In this document: piece after piece, positions 7,986 to 16,322 of the stretch
Layout of the letters: every line of letters starts with the position of its first letter
How positions within the stretch are numbered: position 1 is the stretch's first letter
NCBI GenBank assembly: GCA_900769055.1
Contig: CAAGFF010000103.1
Span: forward strand, 1 to 21,185
From: an uncultured Prevotella sp.
GTDB lineage: Bacteria; Bacteroidota; Bacteroidia; Bacteroidales; Bacteroidaceae
Direction: 5' to 3'
Length of the DNA: 21,185 nt
Translations under genes and position numbers: made by a program
The notes under the pieces: model-generated
What the model was told of the DNA's origin: nothing
What the model saw: only the letters and a program-made list of their open reading frames with translations
The model's database searches: none

Positions 7986-9011
7986 ATGAACGAACTGTCA
8001 CCAATAACAATGAAAGATATTGCCACCGACCTTGGAGTATCGGTGGCGACAGTCTCACGCGCGCTGAAAGACAGTCCCCGCATAAGCCTTGAGCAGCGTG
8101 AGCGCATCAAGGAGTATGCGAGACAGCACAACTACTATCCCAACTTCATTGCCGAGAGCCTGCGCAACAGCAAGAAACGGCCACTGAAGACCATTGGTGT
8201 CATCATCCCCAACCTACCCCACTACTATTTCGCCTCGGTGCTGAGCGGCATAGAGGAAGAGGCATCGCTGAGGGGATATACCGTAATGGTGGCACAGAGC
8301 AATGAGAGGTACGCCCGGGAAGTAAAGATTTGCGAGTCGTTCTACGACCACAAGGTGAGCGGGGTCATCGTGTCGCAGGCTAAGGACACCCAACGCTACG
8401 ACCACTTCCAGAAGCTCATAGACCATGGCATCCCATTGGTTTTCTACGACAGGATATCGACGGGTGTCAACGCCAGCCGTGTGGTGGTGGACGACTATAT
8501 GGGGGCATTCACGGCCGTCAACCACCTCATTGACACTGGCTGCCGCCGTATAGCCTTCTACGGATCTCCCATGGGGATGGAGATAAGCAAGAACAGGTAC
8601 AACGGCTACAAGGATGCCATGCTCAAAAGAGGGCTGAAGCCAGACGAGAAGTTCTTCCGCATCTGCGATAATCGTGCCGATGCAGAGATTATCACTCCCG
8701 ACCTTCTGGCATCGGAGGATATCCCTGACGCCTTCTTTGCCGTCAATGATGACACGGCCATAGGGATACTGTACTCAGCCAAGCGCATGGGGTACCGCAT
8801 TCCCGAGGACATCTCCGTGTGCGGATTTACCAATGGTGAGAGAGCCATCTCCTGCGACCCCATGCTGACCACCGTGGAGCAACGCGGAAAAGTTGTAGGC
8901 GAGGAAGCAGCCAACATAGTGATTGGACACATAGAAGGCTCGCTGCCCATGACACAGGTGGAAAAGCGAATTGTAAGGACAAGGCTCATCATCAGAGGAA
9001 CAACAAGGTAG
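7986..9011 (+). CDS. LacI-family transcriptional regulator of the alpha-glucan PUL
   Basis: DNA-binding regulator of 341 residues, full length for LacI/GalR. The N-terminal helix-turn-helix spans about residues 9-28 (MKDIATDLGVSVATVSRALK), followed by the hinge region about 50-62 (YYPNFIAESLR). The periplasmic-binding-protein-like effector domain runs from about 68 to 341 (TIGVIIPNLPHYYFASVLSG, GVIVSQ, FYDRI, DDYMGAF, DAFFAVNDDTAIGIL, SVCGFTN, TTVEQRG). The ATG at 7986 puts eight residues before the conserved MKDIA; an alternative ATG at 8010 would start at that Met and seems too short at the N-terminus. The expected effector is maltose, maltodextrin or a related sugar (inferred). It is divergent from susC and very probably binds the two operators described here. 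In Bacteroides this role is played by the unrelated activator SusR. Whether this protein activates or represses cannot be settled from sequence, though the site positions favour activation. Confidence 0.92.
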   Translation: MNELSPITMKDIATDLGVSVATVSRALKDSPRISLEQRERIKEYARQHNYYPNFIAESLRNSKKRPLKTIGVIIPNLPHYYFASVLSGIEEEASLRGYTVMVAQSNERYAREVKICESFYDHKVSGVIVSQAKDTQRYDHFQKLIDHGIPLVFYDRISTGVNASRVVVDDYMGAFTAVNHLIDTGCRRIAFYGSPMGMEISKNRYNGYKDAMLKRGLKPDEKFFRICDNRADAEIITPDLLASEDIPDAFFAVNDDTAIGILYSAKRMGYRIPEDISVCGFTNGERAISCDPMLTTVEQRGKVVGEEAANIVIGHIEGSLPMTQVEKRIVRTRLIIRGTTR

Positions 9012-9017
9012 TATTTT

Positions 9018-9045
9018 AAGTTGACTTAAATAAAAAACTCAACTT
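9018..9045 (+). other. Possible weak hairpin after the lacI-type gene
   Basis: AAGTTGA (9018-9024) and TCAACTT (9039-9045) can pair over 7 bp around a 14-nt A-rich loop in the 97-bp lacI-MFS spacer. No T-run follows, so termination is doubtful. The adjoining ACTCAACTTTCG (9037-9048) recurs at 20830-20841. No -7 box is evident, so the MFS gene probably depends on the lacI transcript. Confidence 0.3.
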
Positions 9046-9108
9046 TCGGAAGTGGGAAGTTAAAGAAGTTAAGTGCTTCAGAAACTTGAATAAAAAAAAT
9101 ATAAAACA

Positions 9109-10422
9109 ATGAAACAGAAACCTGACATGAATTTCTGGGGGCTATGGAACCTGAGCTTCGGCTTCTTCGGAGTGCAGATTGCCTACGCCCTTCAGAGTGC
9201 GAACATCTCGCGCATCTTCGCCACGCTTGGCGCTGACCCTCACAGTTTATCCTACTTCTGGATATTGCCACCGCTCATGGGCATTCTCGTGCAGCCCATC
9301 GTCGGCACGCTGTCCGACAAGACCTGGTGCCGCTTTGGCCGCCGCATTCCCTACCTCTTCGTAGGAGCAGCCCTGGCCGTCATCGTCATGTGCCTGCTTC
9401 CCAATGCCGGCTCGTTTGGCCTGACAGTCAGCGCAGCCATGGTATTCGGGCTGGCAGCACTGATGTTCCTTGACACCAGCATCAATATGGCCATGCAGCC
9501 GTTCAAGATGCTCGTGGGCGACATGGTCAACGAGAAACAGAAAGCCAAGGCATATTCCATACAGAGCTTCCTGTGCAATGCCGGCAGCGTGGCAGGCTTT
9601 GTCTTCCCCTTCCTCTTCACGTGGATAGGCGTAAGCAACATCGCCGAGAAAGGCGTGGTGCCCGACTCCGTCATCTGGTCGTTCTACATCGGAGCCGCCA
9701 TCCTCATCCTTTGCGTGATATATACCGTGATGAAGGTACGCGAGTGGAACCCCGAGGAGTACAACAGCTACAATGGCACAGGCAATACAGAAGCCGAGGA
9801 GGACAATGCGGGATGGATAACCTTGCTGCGCAAGGCTCCCTCCACCTTCTGGAAGGTAGGCGTAGTGCAGTTCTTCTGCTGGGCTGGCTTCCTTTATATG
9901 TGGAATTACACCACGGGAGCCATAGCCGAGACCGTGTGGAACACCACCGACCCCTCGTCAGCCGACTTCCAGACAGCTGGCAACTGGGTAGGAATACTGT
10001 TTGCCGTGCAGGCCATGGGTAGCGTGGTATGGGCTGTATGCCTCACACAGTTCAGTAACACCAAAGTGGCATACGCCCTGAGCCTCGTGCTCGGAGGAAT
10101 AGGCTTCGCCCTCATCCCGTTCCTCCACGACCAGTATTTGCAGTTCGTTCCCTTCCTGCTCATCGGCTGTGGCTGGGCCGCGATGCTCGCCATGCCGTTC
10201 ACCTTTGTCACCAACGCCTTGCAGGGCTATGGCCACATGGGTGCCTACCTCGGACTCTTCAACGGTACCATCTGCGTGCCGCAGATCATAGCTGCACTGT
10301 GCGGCGGACTGCTGCTCAAGCTCGTAGGCTCACACCAGAGCAACATGATGATTGTTGCAGGAGTGTTCCTCGTGATTGGTGCAGTATGTGTGGCAGGCAT
10401 AAAGGAGAGCGGCAGGAAATGA
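9109..10422 (+). CDS. MFS sugar transporter (GPH/SLC45-like, probable maltose or maltodextrin importer)
   Basis: Inner-membrane secondary transporter of 437 residues with about 12 hydrophobic segments. The start MKQKPDMNFWGLWNLSFGFF goes straight into the first membrane helix. The MFS loop 2-3 motif is clear: GTLSDKTWCRFGRR, residues 66-79. A second conserved loop, QPFKMLVGDMV (130-140) followed by NEKQKAKAYS, resembles sucrose/maltose proton symporters of the SLC45 and GPH groups. It would move glucose, maltose or short maltodextrins from periplasm to cytoplasm, linking the periplasmic amylases to MalQ. That substrate is inferred from context. An A-rich tract precedes the ATG, as is usual in Bacteroidetes. 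The stop codon overlaps the start of the downstream PAP2 gene by 4 bp (ATGA). Direct homologues are common in Bacteroidetes alpha-glucan loci next to lacI. Confidence 0.88.
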   Translation: MKQKPDMNFWGLWNLSFGFFGVQIAYALQSANISRIFATLGADPHSLSYFWILPPLMGILVQPIVGTLSDKTWCRFGRRIPYLFVGAALAVIVMCLLPNAGSFGLTVSAAMVFGLAALMFLDTSINMAMQPFKMLVGDMVNEKQKAKAYSIQSFLCNAGSVAGFVFPFLFTWIGVSNIAEKGVVPDSVIWSFYIGAAILILCVIYTVMKVREWNPEEYNSYNGTGNTEAEEDNAGWITLLRKAPSTFWKVGVVQFFCWAGFLYMWNYTTGAIAETVWNTTDPSSADFQTAGNWVGILFAVQAMGSVVWAVCLTQFSNTKVAYALSLVLGGIGFALIPFLHDQYLQFVPFLLIGCGWAAMLAMPFTFVTNALQGYGHMGAYLGLFNGTICVPQIIAALCGGLLLKLVGSHQSNMMIVAGVFLVIGAVCVAGIKESGRK

Positions 10423-10994
10423 GCATCCGAAGACTACTGGCAATGTTATTCCTTGTCATGGCAATGGCGCATGCGGCCTATGGACAGGACAAGGAATATC
10501 ATGGTGACGGCATCGACAATGCCCTGCGCTTCGTCCCTCTTGCCTCCGCCTTTGTGCTGAAGGCAGCGGGAGTCGATGGCGAGTCCTCATGGGAAAGGCT
10601 CGTCATCAACTCCGCCGCATCGGTGGCTATCAGTTCCGGTGTGACATGGGGTCTGAAGAAATGCGTGGACAGGCGGCGACCCGATGGGACAGACAACAAC
10701 TCCTTCCCGTCCGGGCATACCACCATAGCCTTTGCCGGCGCAACAGTCCTGTGCAAGGAATACTGGCACTCGCACAAGTGGATATGCGTAGCGGGCTATG
10801 GCGTGGCCGCTCTCACGGCAGCCGACCGCATACGCCGCAACCGCCACCATTGGGACGATGTGGCTGCAGGTGCCGCCATCGGCATCGGAGGCACCATGCT
10901 CGGCTACTTCCTTGGCGACCTGATAACAGGCAACAAGGGGAAATACGATGTTGCCATAGGACCGCAAGGCATGACCGTAAGAGTGGGGCTATAA
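10419..10994 (+). CDS. PAP2-family membrane-associated phosphatase
   Basis: The start was set at the ATG at 10419 (191 residues), overlapping the MFS stop as ATGA and preceded by an AGGA-like site. The upstream in-frame extension from 10299 only reads through the MFS gene. From 10419 there is a signal-like hydrophobic N-terminus (MSIRRLLAMLFLVMAMAHAAYG). All three PAP2 motifs are present: K80-x6-R87-P88, P97-S98-G99-H100, and R137-x5-H143-x3-D147 (Asp replaces the usual Ser before Arg137). The active-site histidines are therefore intact. Hydrophobic segments around 104-112, 121-135 and 148-170 suggest a membrane protein with the active site facing the periplasm. Family members dephosphorylate lipid phosphates such as phosphatidic acid or undecaprenyl pyrophosphate; a few act on sugar phosphates. 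Its job in a starch locus is unknown. Translational coupling to the transporter suggests a matched dose. Confidence 0.88.
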   Translation: MSIRRLLAMLFLVMAMAHAAYGQDKEYHGDGIDNALRFVPLASAFVLKAAGVDGESSWERLVINSAASVAISSGVTWGLKKCVDRRRPDGTDNNSFPSGHTTIAFAGATVLCKEYWHSHKWICVAGYGVAALTAADRIRRNRHHWDDVAAGAAIGIGGTMLGYFLGDLITGNKGKYDVAIGPQGMTVRVGL

Positions 10995-10998
10995 TGCC

Positions 10999-11017
10999 GT
11001 GCAAACGATTGCACAAC
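10999..11017. promoter_or_regulatory. Second LacI-family operator, upstream of malQ
   Basis: GTGCAAACGATTGCACAAC, central CG at 11006-11007. It differs from the susC-side operator at one of 19 positions and has the same orientation relative to the downstream promoter. It begins 5 bp after the PAP2 stop codon. Its centre is 69.5 bp from the last base of the malQ -7 box. It marks malQ and the genes after it as a second transcription unit under the same regulator. Confidence 0.8.
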
Positions 11018-11068
11018 TTTTTCCTCGTCAATTCATTTTTCTCTTCCACATTAATTAATGTATTTTAC

Positions 11069-11076
11069 TACCTTTG
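11069..11076 (+). promoter_or_regulatory. -7 promoter element (TACCTTTG) for malQ
   Basis: Exact match to TAnnTTTG, 24 bp before the malQ ATG, so the predicted start leaves a leader of only about 15-20 nt. No TTTG -33 box is seen 19-21 bp upstream. The in-frame TTG inside this box (11074) was rejected as the malQ start. Confidence 0.6.
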
Positions 11077-11100
11077 AGGCCGATAACCAATTACCTAACT

Positions 11101-13833
11101 ATGAACTTAAATTTCAACATCGACTATCATACCAGATTCGGCGAAGAATTGGTATTGAACATCATCAATACAGACCAGAAAGGAAACAAGCAGGCATCGC
11201 AGTTCAGAATGGGAACTAAAGATGGCCTCCATTGGTCATACCAGATGAATATGCCGGACAAGCAGTCAGGCAACATCATCGACTATTACTATAGTGTGGA
11301 CTGTTCGGGAACGGAGAAAGCCCATGAGTGGACAACCTTCCCGCACCGTCTTGAGCTGAATGCCAGGAAGGCGCACAACTATCACATCTACGACCATTGG
11401 ACGGAGATGCCCGAGGACTCCTATCTTTACAGCTCGGCCTTCACCGACTGTCTGAACCGCCGCATCATCTCAGTGCCAGTAGCCTCTGACATGCCGAAGA
11501 CCATCCGTATCTCCGTCAAGGCTCCGCAGCTGAGGTCCAACCACAGGTTGGTGATAACGGGTGCTGACGATGTGCTCGGCGCATGGCATGTGGAAAAGGG
11601 CATGCGGATGACAGAGCACGTCAACAACGAATGGACCGTGGACATAAACGCCGACTCGCTGAGCAGCAGCGAGATGGAGTTCAAGTTTGCGGCCATAGAT
11701 GTCAACAACAACAATGCAGCCACTTGGGAGACGGGCGACAACCGCATCGTGGAGCTCGTACACCTTGCCGACGGCGACATATCCATCTACAGCCTCGACC
11801 AGGCATTCTTCCCGTTCCACAACACCAAGATAGCAGGCACCCTCGTCCCCGTATTCTCGCTACGCTCAAAGACCAGCTTCGGCGTTGGCGACTTCGGTGA
11901 CCTGAAGAAGATGATAGACTTCGTGGCACAGACCGGGCAACGGCTGCTGCAGGTATTGCCCATCAACGACACCACCATCACCCACACCTGGACGGACAGC
12001 TACCCATACAGCTGCATCTCCATCTTCGCCATACATCCCCAGTATGCCGACCTCAACCAGTTGCCAGCCTTGGCCGACAAGGCATTGCAGAAGAAATTCA
12101 GCGAGCTGAGGAAAGAGCTGAACGCCCTGCCGAAGATTGACTACGAGAGAGTGAACGACGCAAAGGTGGAATACCTGCGTGCGGTTTACGCCCAGGAGGG
12201 CAAGCGCATGATGGGCACCAACGAGTACAAGGCGTTCTTCAAGGAGTCTGAGGCATGGCTTGTACCATACGCCCACTACTGCGTGCTCCGCGACAAGAAC
12301 GGCACTGCCAACTTCAGCAAGTGGGAGGGCAACACCACATGGAACGAGGCCGACCGCGACAAGCTCACCAACACACGGACAGCACTGTACAAGGAGGCCG
12401 CCTTCCATTACTTCGTGCAGTTTGTGCTCAGCCAGCAGATGAAGTCCGCTCACGACTATGCACGCTCGAAGCATGTAATACTGAAGGGAGACATCCCAAT
12501 AGGTGTCAACAGATACGGATGCGACGTCTGGATGGAGCCAAAATACTTCAACCTAAACGGACAGGCCGGTGCCCCACCCGATGACTTCTCCGTCAACGGG
12601 CAGAACTGGGGCTTCCCGACATACAACTGGGACGAGATGCTCAAGGACGACTGCGCATGGTGGGTAAGGAGGTTCCAAAACATGTCGAAGTATTTCGACG
12701 CCTACCGCATAGACCACGTGCTGGGCTTCTTCCGCATCTGGGAAATCCCTGCCAACGCCGTCCACGGCCTGCTCGGCCAGTTTGCCCCATCCCTCGGCAT
12801 GTCGCGTGAGGAGATAGAGGCCTACGGGCTGCCATTCCATGAGGACCACTTCACCCAGCCTTTCATCTCCGACTGGATTCTGGACAGGATATTCCACGAC
12901 AAGGCCGAGGACGTGAAGAGGCTATATCTCAACCACAGCCACGACGACATATACGTCATGAAGCCAGAGTTCGACACCCAGAAGAAGATAGAGGCCATCT
13001 TTGCCACCGAGCGTCAGCAACTTGAGGCAATGAACTCCGACAAGAAAGCACTTGCCGACCACGACAACCTTCGCGACGGGCTGTATTCCCTCATCAGCAA
13101 CGTGCTCTTCCTGCGTGACCGCAAGGACCCGGACAAGTTCCATCCGCGCATCTCCGCCCAGCTCGACTTCACCTACGAGGCACTGTACGATAGCGACAAG
13201 GCCGTCTTCAACCGTCTGTACGATGACTATTTCTATCACCGCAACAACCAGTTCTGGTATCGCGAGGCCATGAGGAAGTTGCCCAAGCTCGTGCAGGCCA
13301 CACGCATGCTCGTATGCGCAGAGGACTTAGGCATGGTTCCCGACTGCGTGCCATGGGTAATGAATGAGCTGCGCATACTGTCACTCGAATTGCAGTCGAT
13401 GCCCAAGGACTCGTCCGTACGCTTCGGCCACCTGTCGCGCAACCCATACCGCTCCGTATGCACCATCTCCTCCCATGACACGCCGACACTGCGCCAGTGG
13501 TGGGACGAGAACACCGAGCGCACCCAGTGCTACTACAACACCATGCTCTTCCTGGGCGGGGCAGCACCTCACCCACTGCCGGGCAAGCTCGCGCAGGAAA
13601 TCATCGGGCGCCACCTTGCATCACCATCCATGGTATGCGTACTCAGCATACAGGACTGGATGGCAATGGACGAGGAGGTCAGGCTCGCCGACCAGAACGC
13701 AGAGAGAATCAACATCCCTGCCAACCCTAAGCACTACTGGCGTTACCGTATGCACAAGAACATCGAGGACCTCTTGGCAAACAGCACGTTCTGTGACCTG
13801 GTAAGAAACTCCATAACAGACAACGGACGTTGA
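11101..13833 (+). CDS. malQ: 4-alpha-glucanotransferase (GH77, DPE2-type with N-terminal CBM20-like domains)
   Basis: Cytoplasmic amylomaltase of 910 residues; no signal peptide. It transfers alpha-1,4-glucan segments between maltodextrins, releasing glucose. The start was taken at the ATG at 11101 because in-frame codons further up lie in the promoter. Residues about 1-100 and 130-225 look like two CBM20-type starch-binding domains (second: RLVITGADDVLGAWHVEKG, then EFKFAAID). The GH77 barrel begins near 245 (GTLVPVFSLRSKTSFGVGDF). Catalytic residues are visible: nucleophile Asp538 in YRIDHVLGF, acid/base Glu741 in CAEDLG, stabilizer Asp793 in SSHDTPT. Nucleophile and acid/base are about 203 residues apart, against about 47 in Thermus amylomaltase. 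This indicates the roughly 150-residue insertion known from plant DPE2 and related bacterial enzymes. It is the first gene of the unit under the second operator, with susB 18 bp downstream. Confidence 0.95.
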   Translation: MNLNFNIDYHTRFGEELVLNIINTDQKGNKQASQFRMGTKDGLHWSYQMNMPDKQSGNIIDYYYSVDCSGTEKAHEWTTFPHRLELNARKAHNYHIYDHWTEMPEDSYLYSSAFTDCLNRRIISVPVASDMPKTIRISVKAPQLRSNHRLVITGADDVLGAWHVEKGMRMTEHVNNEWTVDINADSLSSSEMEFKFAAIDVNNNNAATWETGDNRIVELVHLADGDISIYSLDQAFFPFHNTKIAGTLVPVFSLRSKTSFGVGDFGDLKKMIDFVAQTGQRLLQVLPINDTTITHTWTDSYPYSCISIFAIHPQYADLNQLPALADKALQKKFSELRKELNALPKIDYERVNDAKVEYLRAVYAQEGKRMMGTNEYKAFFKESEAWLVPYAHYCVLRDKNGTANFSKWEGNTTWNEADRDKLTNTRTALYKEAAFHYFVQFVLSQQMKSAHDYARSKHVILKGDIPIGVNRYGCDVWMEPKYFNLNGQAGAPPDDFSVNGQNWGFPTYNWDEMLKDDCAWWVRRFQNMSKYFDAYRIDHVLGFFRIWEIPANAVHGLLGQFAPSLGMSREEIEAYGLPFHEDHFTQPFISDWILDRIFHDKAEDVKRLYLNHSHDDIYVMKPEFDTQKKIEAIFATERQQLEAMNSDKKALADHDNLRDGLYSLISNVLFLRDRKDPDKFHPRISAQLDFTYEALYDSDKAVFNRLYDDYFYHRNNQFWYREAMRKLPKLVQATRMLVCAEDLGMVPDCVPWVMNELRILSLELQSMPKDSSVRFGHLSRNPYRSVCTISSHDTPTLRQWWDENTERTQCYYNTMLFLGGAAPHPLPGKLAQEIIGRHLASPSMVCVLSIQDWMAMDEEVRLADQNAERINIPANPKHYWRYRMHKNIEDLLANSTFCDLVRNSITDNGR

Positions 13834-13851
13834 CAAACTAAACATACAATT

Positions 13852-16035
13852 ATGAAATACCTAAGAGTATTGTCCCGCAACCTCCACATTGGCCGACGGG
13901 ACAGCGTAAGGGTAATGGCATTTGGACTCGCCATGCTCCTGTACCCACTGGCAGCTGCCGCCCAGACTGTCAGCTCGCCCAATGGCAACGTGAAACTGAC
14001 ATTCTCCCTCGCCACTGGCGGTGTTCCCACGTATGAGATGTCATACAAGGGCAAGGCCGTAGTAAAGCCCAGCCGCCTCGGACTGGAACTGGCCAAGACG
14101 AAATACTCCAGCAAGAAGGAGGAGACAAGTCTCATGGACGGCTTCAAGGTCTCTGCCACGCGCACATCGTCATTCGACGAGACGTGGACACCCGTATGGG
14201 GAGAGACGGCGACCATCCGCAACAACTACAACGAGCTGGAGGTAAGCCTCAGCCAGCCCGCCGAGAAACGCGACATCATAATCCGCTTCCGCGTCTACGA
14301 CTACGGAATGGGACTGCGCTACGAGTTTCCGCAGCAGGACGAGCTAAACTATTTCGTAATAAAGGAAGAGCACACACAGTTTGCCATGACGGGCGACCAT
14401 GTGGCATGGTGGCTGCCGGGCGACTACGACACTCAGGAGCAGGAGACTCAGGAGACACGGCTGTCAGGCATCCGTGCGCAGTTCAACAAGGCCGTCAACT
14501 GGGACAACTCCTCCGTAGCCGTATTCTCCGAGACTGGCGTGCAGACGGCACTCCAGATGAAGAGCGATGACGGACTGTACATCAACATCCACGAGGCTGC
14601 ATGCGTCAACTATCCCACCATGCACCTCAACCTCGACGACAAGACCATGGTCTTTGAGTCGTGGCTCACTCCCGATGCCCAGGGCTACAAGGGATTCATC
14701 CAGACACCTTTCAGCACCCCGTGGCGTACGGTGCTCGTGAGCGACGACGCGCGCGACATGCTGTCGTGCAAGCTCACGCTCAACCTCAACGAGCCTTGCA
14801 AGATAGAGGACACATCGTGGATTCACCCAACGAAATACTGTGGCGTATGGTGGGAGATGATTGTCGGCAAGAGCCAGTGGAGCTACACCAACGAGCTGCC
14901 GTCAGTACACCTTGGCACCACCGACTACAGCAAGGTCAAGCCTCACGGTCTTCATGCCGCCAACAACGAGAAGGTTAGGCAATACATAGACTTTGCCGCC
15001 GCCAACGGCCTCGACCAGGTGCTGGTGGAGGGATGGAACATTGGCTGGGAAGACTGGTTCGGACACTCCAAGCTCGATGTCTTCGACTTTGTCACCCCCT
15101 ATCCCGACTTCGACATCAAGGCTCTCAACGACTATGCCCACTCCAAGGGCGTGAAGCTTATGATGCATCACGAGACCTCATCGTCAGCCCTGAACTACGA
15201 ACGCCATATCGACAAGGCTTTCGACCTTATGAACAAATATGGCTACGATGCCGTCAAGACAGGCTATGTAGGCGACATCATCCCACGTGGCGAGCACCAC
15301 TACAGCCAGCTCATGAACAACCACTACCAGCATGTGGTGGAGAAGGCCGCCAAACACCATATCATGGTCAATGGCCACGAGGCCGTTCGCCCGACAGGAC
15401 TCTGCCGCACATGGCCAAACCTCGTTGGCAACGAGAGTGCCCGCGGTACTGAGTACGAGGCCTTCGGCGGCAGCGACCCTGCCCACACGGTGATACTCCC
15501 CTTCACACGCCTGCAGGGAGGCCCCATGGACTACACCCCCGGCATCCTGGAGACACAGCTCAACACCTGGAGCGACAACACCAGCTACGTCCGCACAACT
15601 CTCGTAGGCCAGCTTGCCCTCTACCTCGTAATGTACTCTCCGCTACAGATGGCCGCCGACCTGCCCGAGAACTATGCCAAATACAGCGATGCCTTCCAGT
15701 TCATCAAGGACGTGCCCTGCGACTGGAGCGACTCCCGCTATATAGAGGCCGAGCCAGCACGCTATATCACCGTGGCACGCAAGGACAAGAAGTCCGACAA
15801 CTGGTTCGTGGGCGGCAAGTGCAATCAGGACGGACACCTCACCGTGCTCAACCTCGACTTCCTCGACAAGGGACGCAAGTACGAGGCCACCATCTATGCC
15901 GATGCCAAGGATGCCGACTACGAGAAGAACCCCAAGGCATACACCATCACCAAGAAGACCGTCAAGCAGGGGCAGACGCTGAAGCTCAGAATGGCTCCTG
16001 GCGGTGGCTTCGCCATCTCACTCAGAGCACTGTAA
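13852..16035 (+). CDS. susB: GH97 alpha-glucosidase (SusB-like, inverting type)
   Basis: Periplasmic glycoside hydrolase of 727 residues that releases glucose from maltodextrin ends, near the 738 of Bacteroides SusB. The signal peptide ends at LAAAAQ (about residue 38). The annotated start gives a long charged N-region; Met22 at 13915 (MAFGLAMLLYPLAAAAQ) is an alternative. The N-terminal beta-sandwich covers about 38-300 and the (beta/alpha)8 barrel about 310-610, followed by a C-terminal beta domain. The glutamates known from SusB all appear at a constant +2 offset: Glu196, Glu441 (HHETSS), Glu510 (NGHEAVRPTG), Glu528 (GNES) and Glu534 (GTEYE). That includes the calcium ligands, bases and acid of the inverting subgroup, so alpha-glucosidase is preferred over the retaining alpha-galactosidase type. 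It starts 18 bp after malQ and is surely cotranscribed with it. Confidence 0.95.
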   Translation: MKYLRVLSRNLHIGRRDSVRVMAFGLAMLLYPLAAAAQTVSSPNGNVKLTFSLATGGVPTYEMSYKGKAVVKPSRLGLELAKTKYSSKKEETSLMDGFKVSATRTSSFDETWTPVWGETATIRNNYNELEVSLSQPAEKRDIIIRFRVYDYGMGLRYEFPQQDELNYFVIKEEHTQFAMTGDHVAWWLPGDYDTQEQETQETRLSGIRAQFNKAVNWDNSSVAVFSETGVQTALQMKSDDGLYINIHEAACVNYPTMHLNLDDKTMVFESWLTPDAQGYKGFIQTPFSTPWRTVLVSDDARDMLSCKLTLNLNEPCKIEDTSWIHPTKYCGVWWEMIVGKSQWSYTNELPSVHLGTTDYSKVKPHGLHAANNEKVRQYIDFAAANGLDQVLVEGWNIGWEDWFGHSKLDVFDFVTPYPDFDIKALNDYAHSKGVKLMMHHETSSSALNYERHIDKAFDLMNKYGYDAVKTGYVGDIIPRGEHHYSQLMNNHYQHVVEKAAKHHIMVNGHEAVRPTGLCRTWPNLVGNESARGTEYEAFGGSDPAHTVILPFTRLQGGPMDYTPGILETQLNTWSDNTSYVRTTLVGQLALYLVMYSPLQMAADLPENYAKYSDAFQFIKDVPCDWSDSRYIEAEPARYITVARKDKKSDNWFVGGKCNQDGHLTVLNLDFLDKGRKYEATIYADAKDADYEKNPKAYTITKKTVKQGQTLKLRMAPGGGFAISLRAL

Positions 16036-16036
16036 T

Positions 16037-16236
16037 TTTTTTTACCACAGAGATTAAGAGCTTAAGAGTTTTTGCCACCTACAAGACAGTTGCTTGCGCA
16101 ACAGAGTACACGGAGTTGACATCTGCGTGAATGAGGCGCAGCCCTCCTAACCTCCAATGCCTTCGGCATTAACTCTCTAAAAATGCCCACGGGAGAGAAA
16201 AGCTCTGTACCTCTTCACCTCTGTGGGAAAAAAAAT
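16037..16236. mobile_element. Gene-less inverted-end unit (copy 1), MITE-like relative of the GxxExxY unit
   Basis: It begins one base after the susB stop codon with a T-run and ACCACAGAG (to 16052), and ends with CTCTGTGG (16220-16227) and an A-run. The left end continues ATTAAGAG, as the left end of copy 2 does after an 8-base difference. The right 91 bp (16137-16227) are identical to the right end of copy 2. Between them lie about 84 bp unlike copy 2 and with no open gene. It resembles a deleted, non-coding derivative of the following unit. Mobility is inferred. Confidence 0.55.
16137..16227 (+). repeat. 91-bp direct repeat, copy 1
   Basis: Identical over all 91 bases to 16695-16785. It starts GCGCAGCCCTCCTAACC and ends at CTCTGTGG. 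It contains the hairpin AATGCC-TTC-GGCATT and a CTCTC/GAGAG pair. In copy 2 its first bases encode the end of the GxxExxY gene; here no gene precedes it. Confidence 0.95.
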
Positions 16237-16322
16237 ATATAACCACAGAGACAATGAGATTAAGAGTTATTAGTTTCTTTGATATATATACTTTTAAACT
16301 GTGGTCAAAACATTGGTAACAA

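Noticed and set aside
10299..10418. N-terminal extension of the PAP2 frame
   Set aside because: It overlaps the MFS C-terminal coding region and would put a non-family sequence before a clear signal-like segment; the ATGA overlap start at 10419 is better.
11074..11100. TTG start for malQ
   Set aside because: The TTG lies inside the TACCTTTG -7 box, so it would be upstream of the transcript start.
16091..16103. TTGCTTGCGCAAC as a third LacI operator
   Set aside because: Only a half-site (TTGCGCAAC) matches; the central CG and the other half are missing, and it lies inside the inserted unit.
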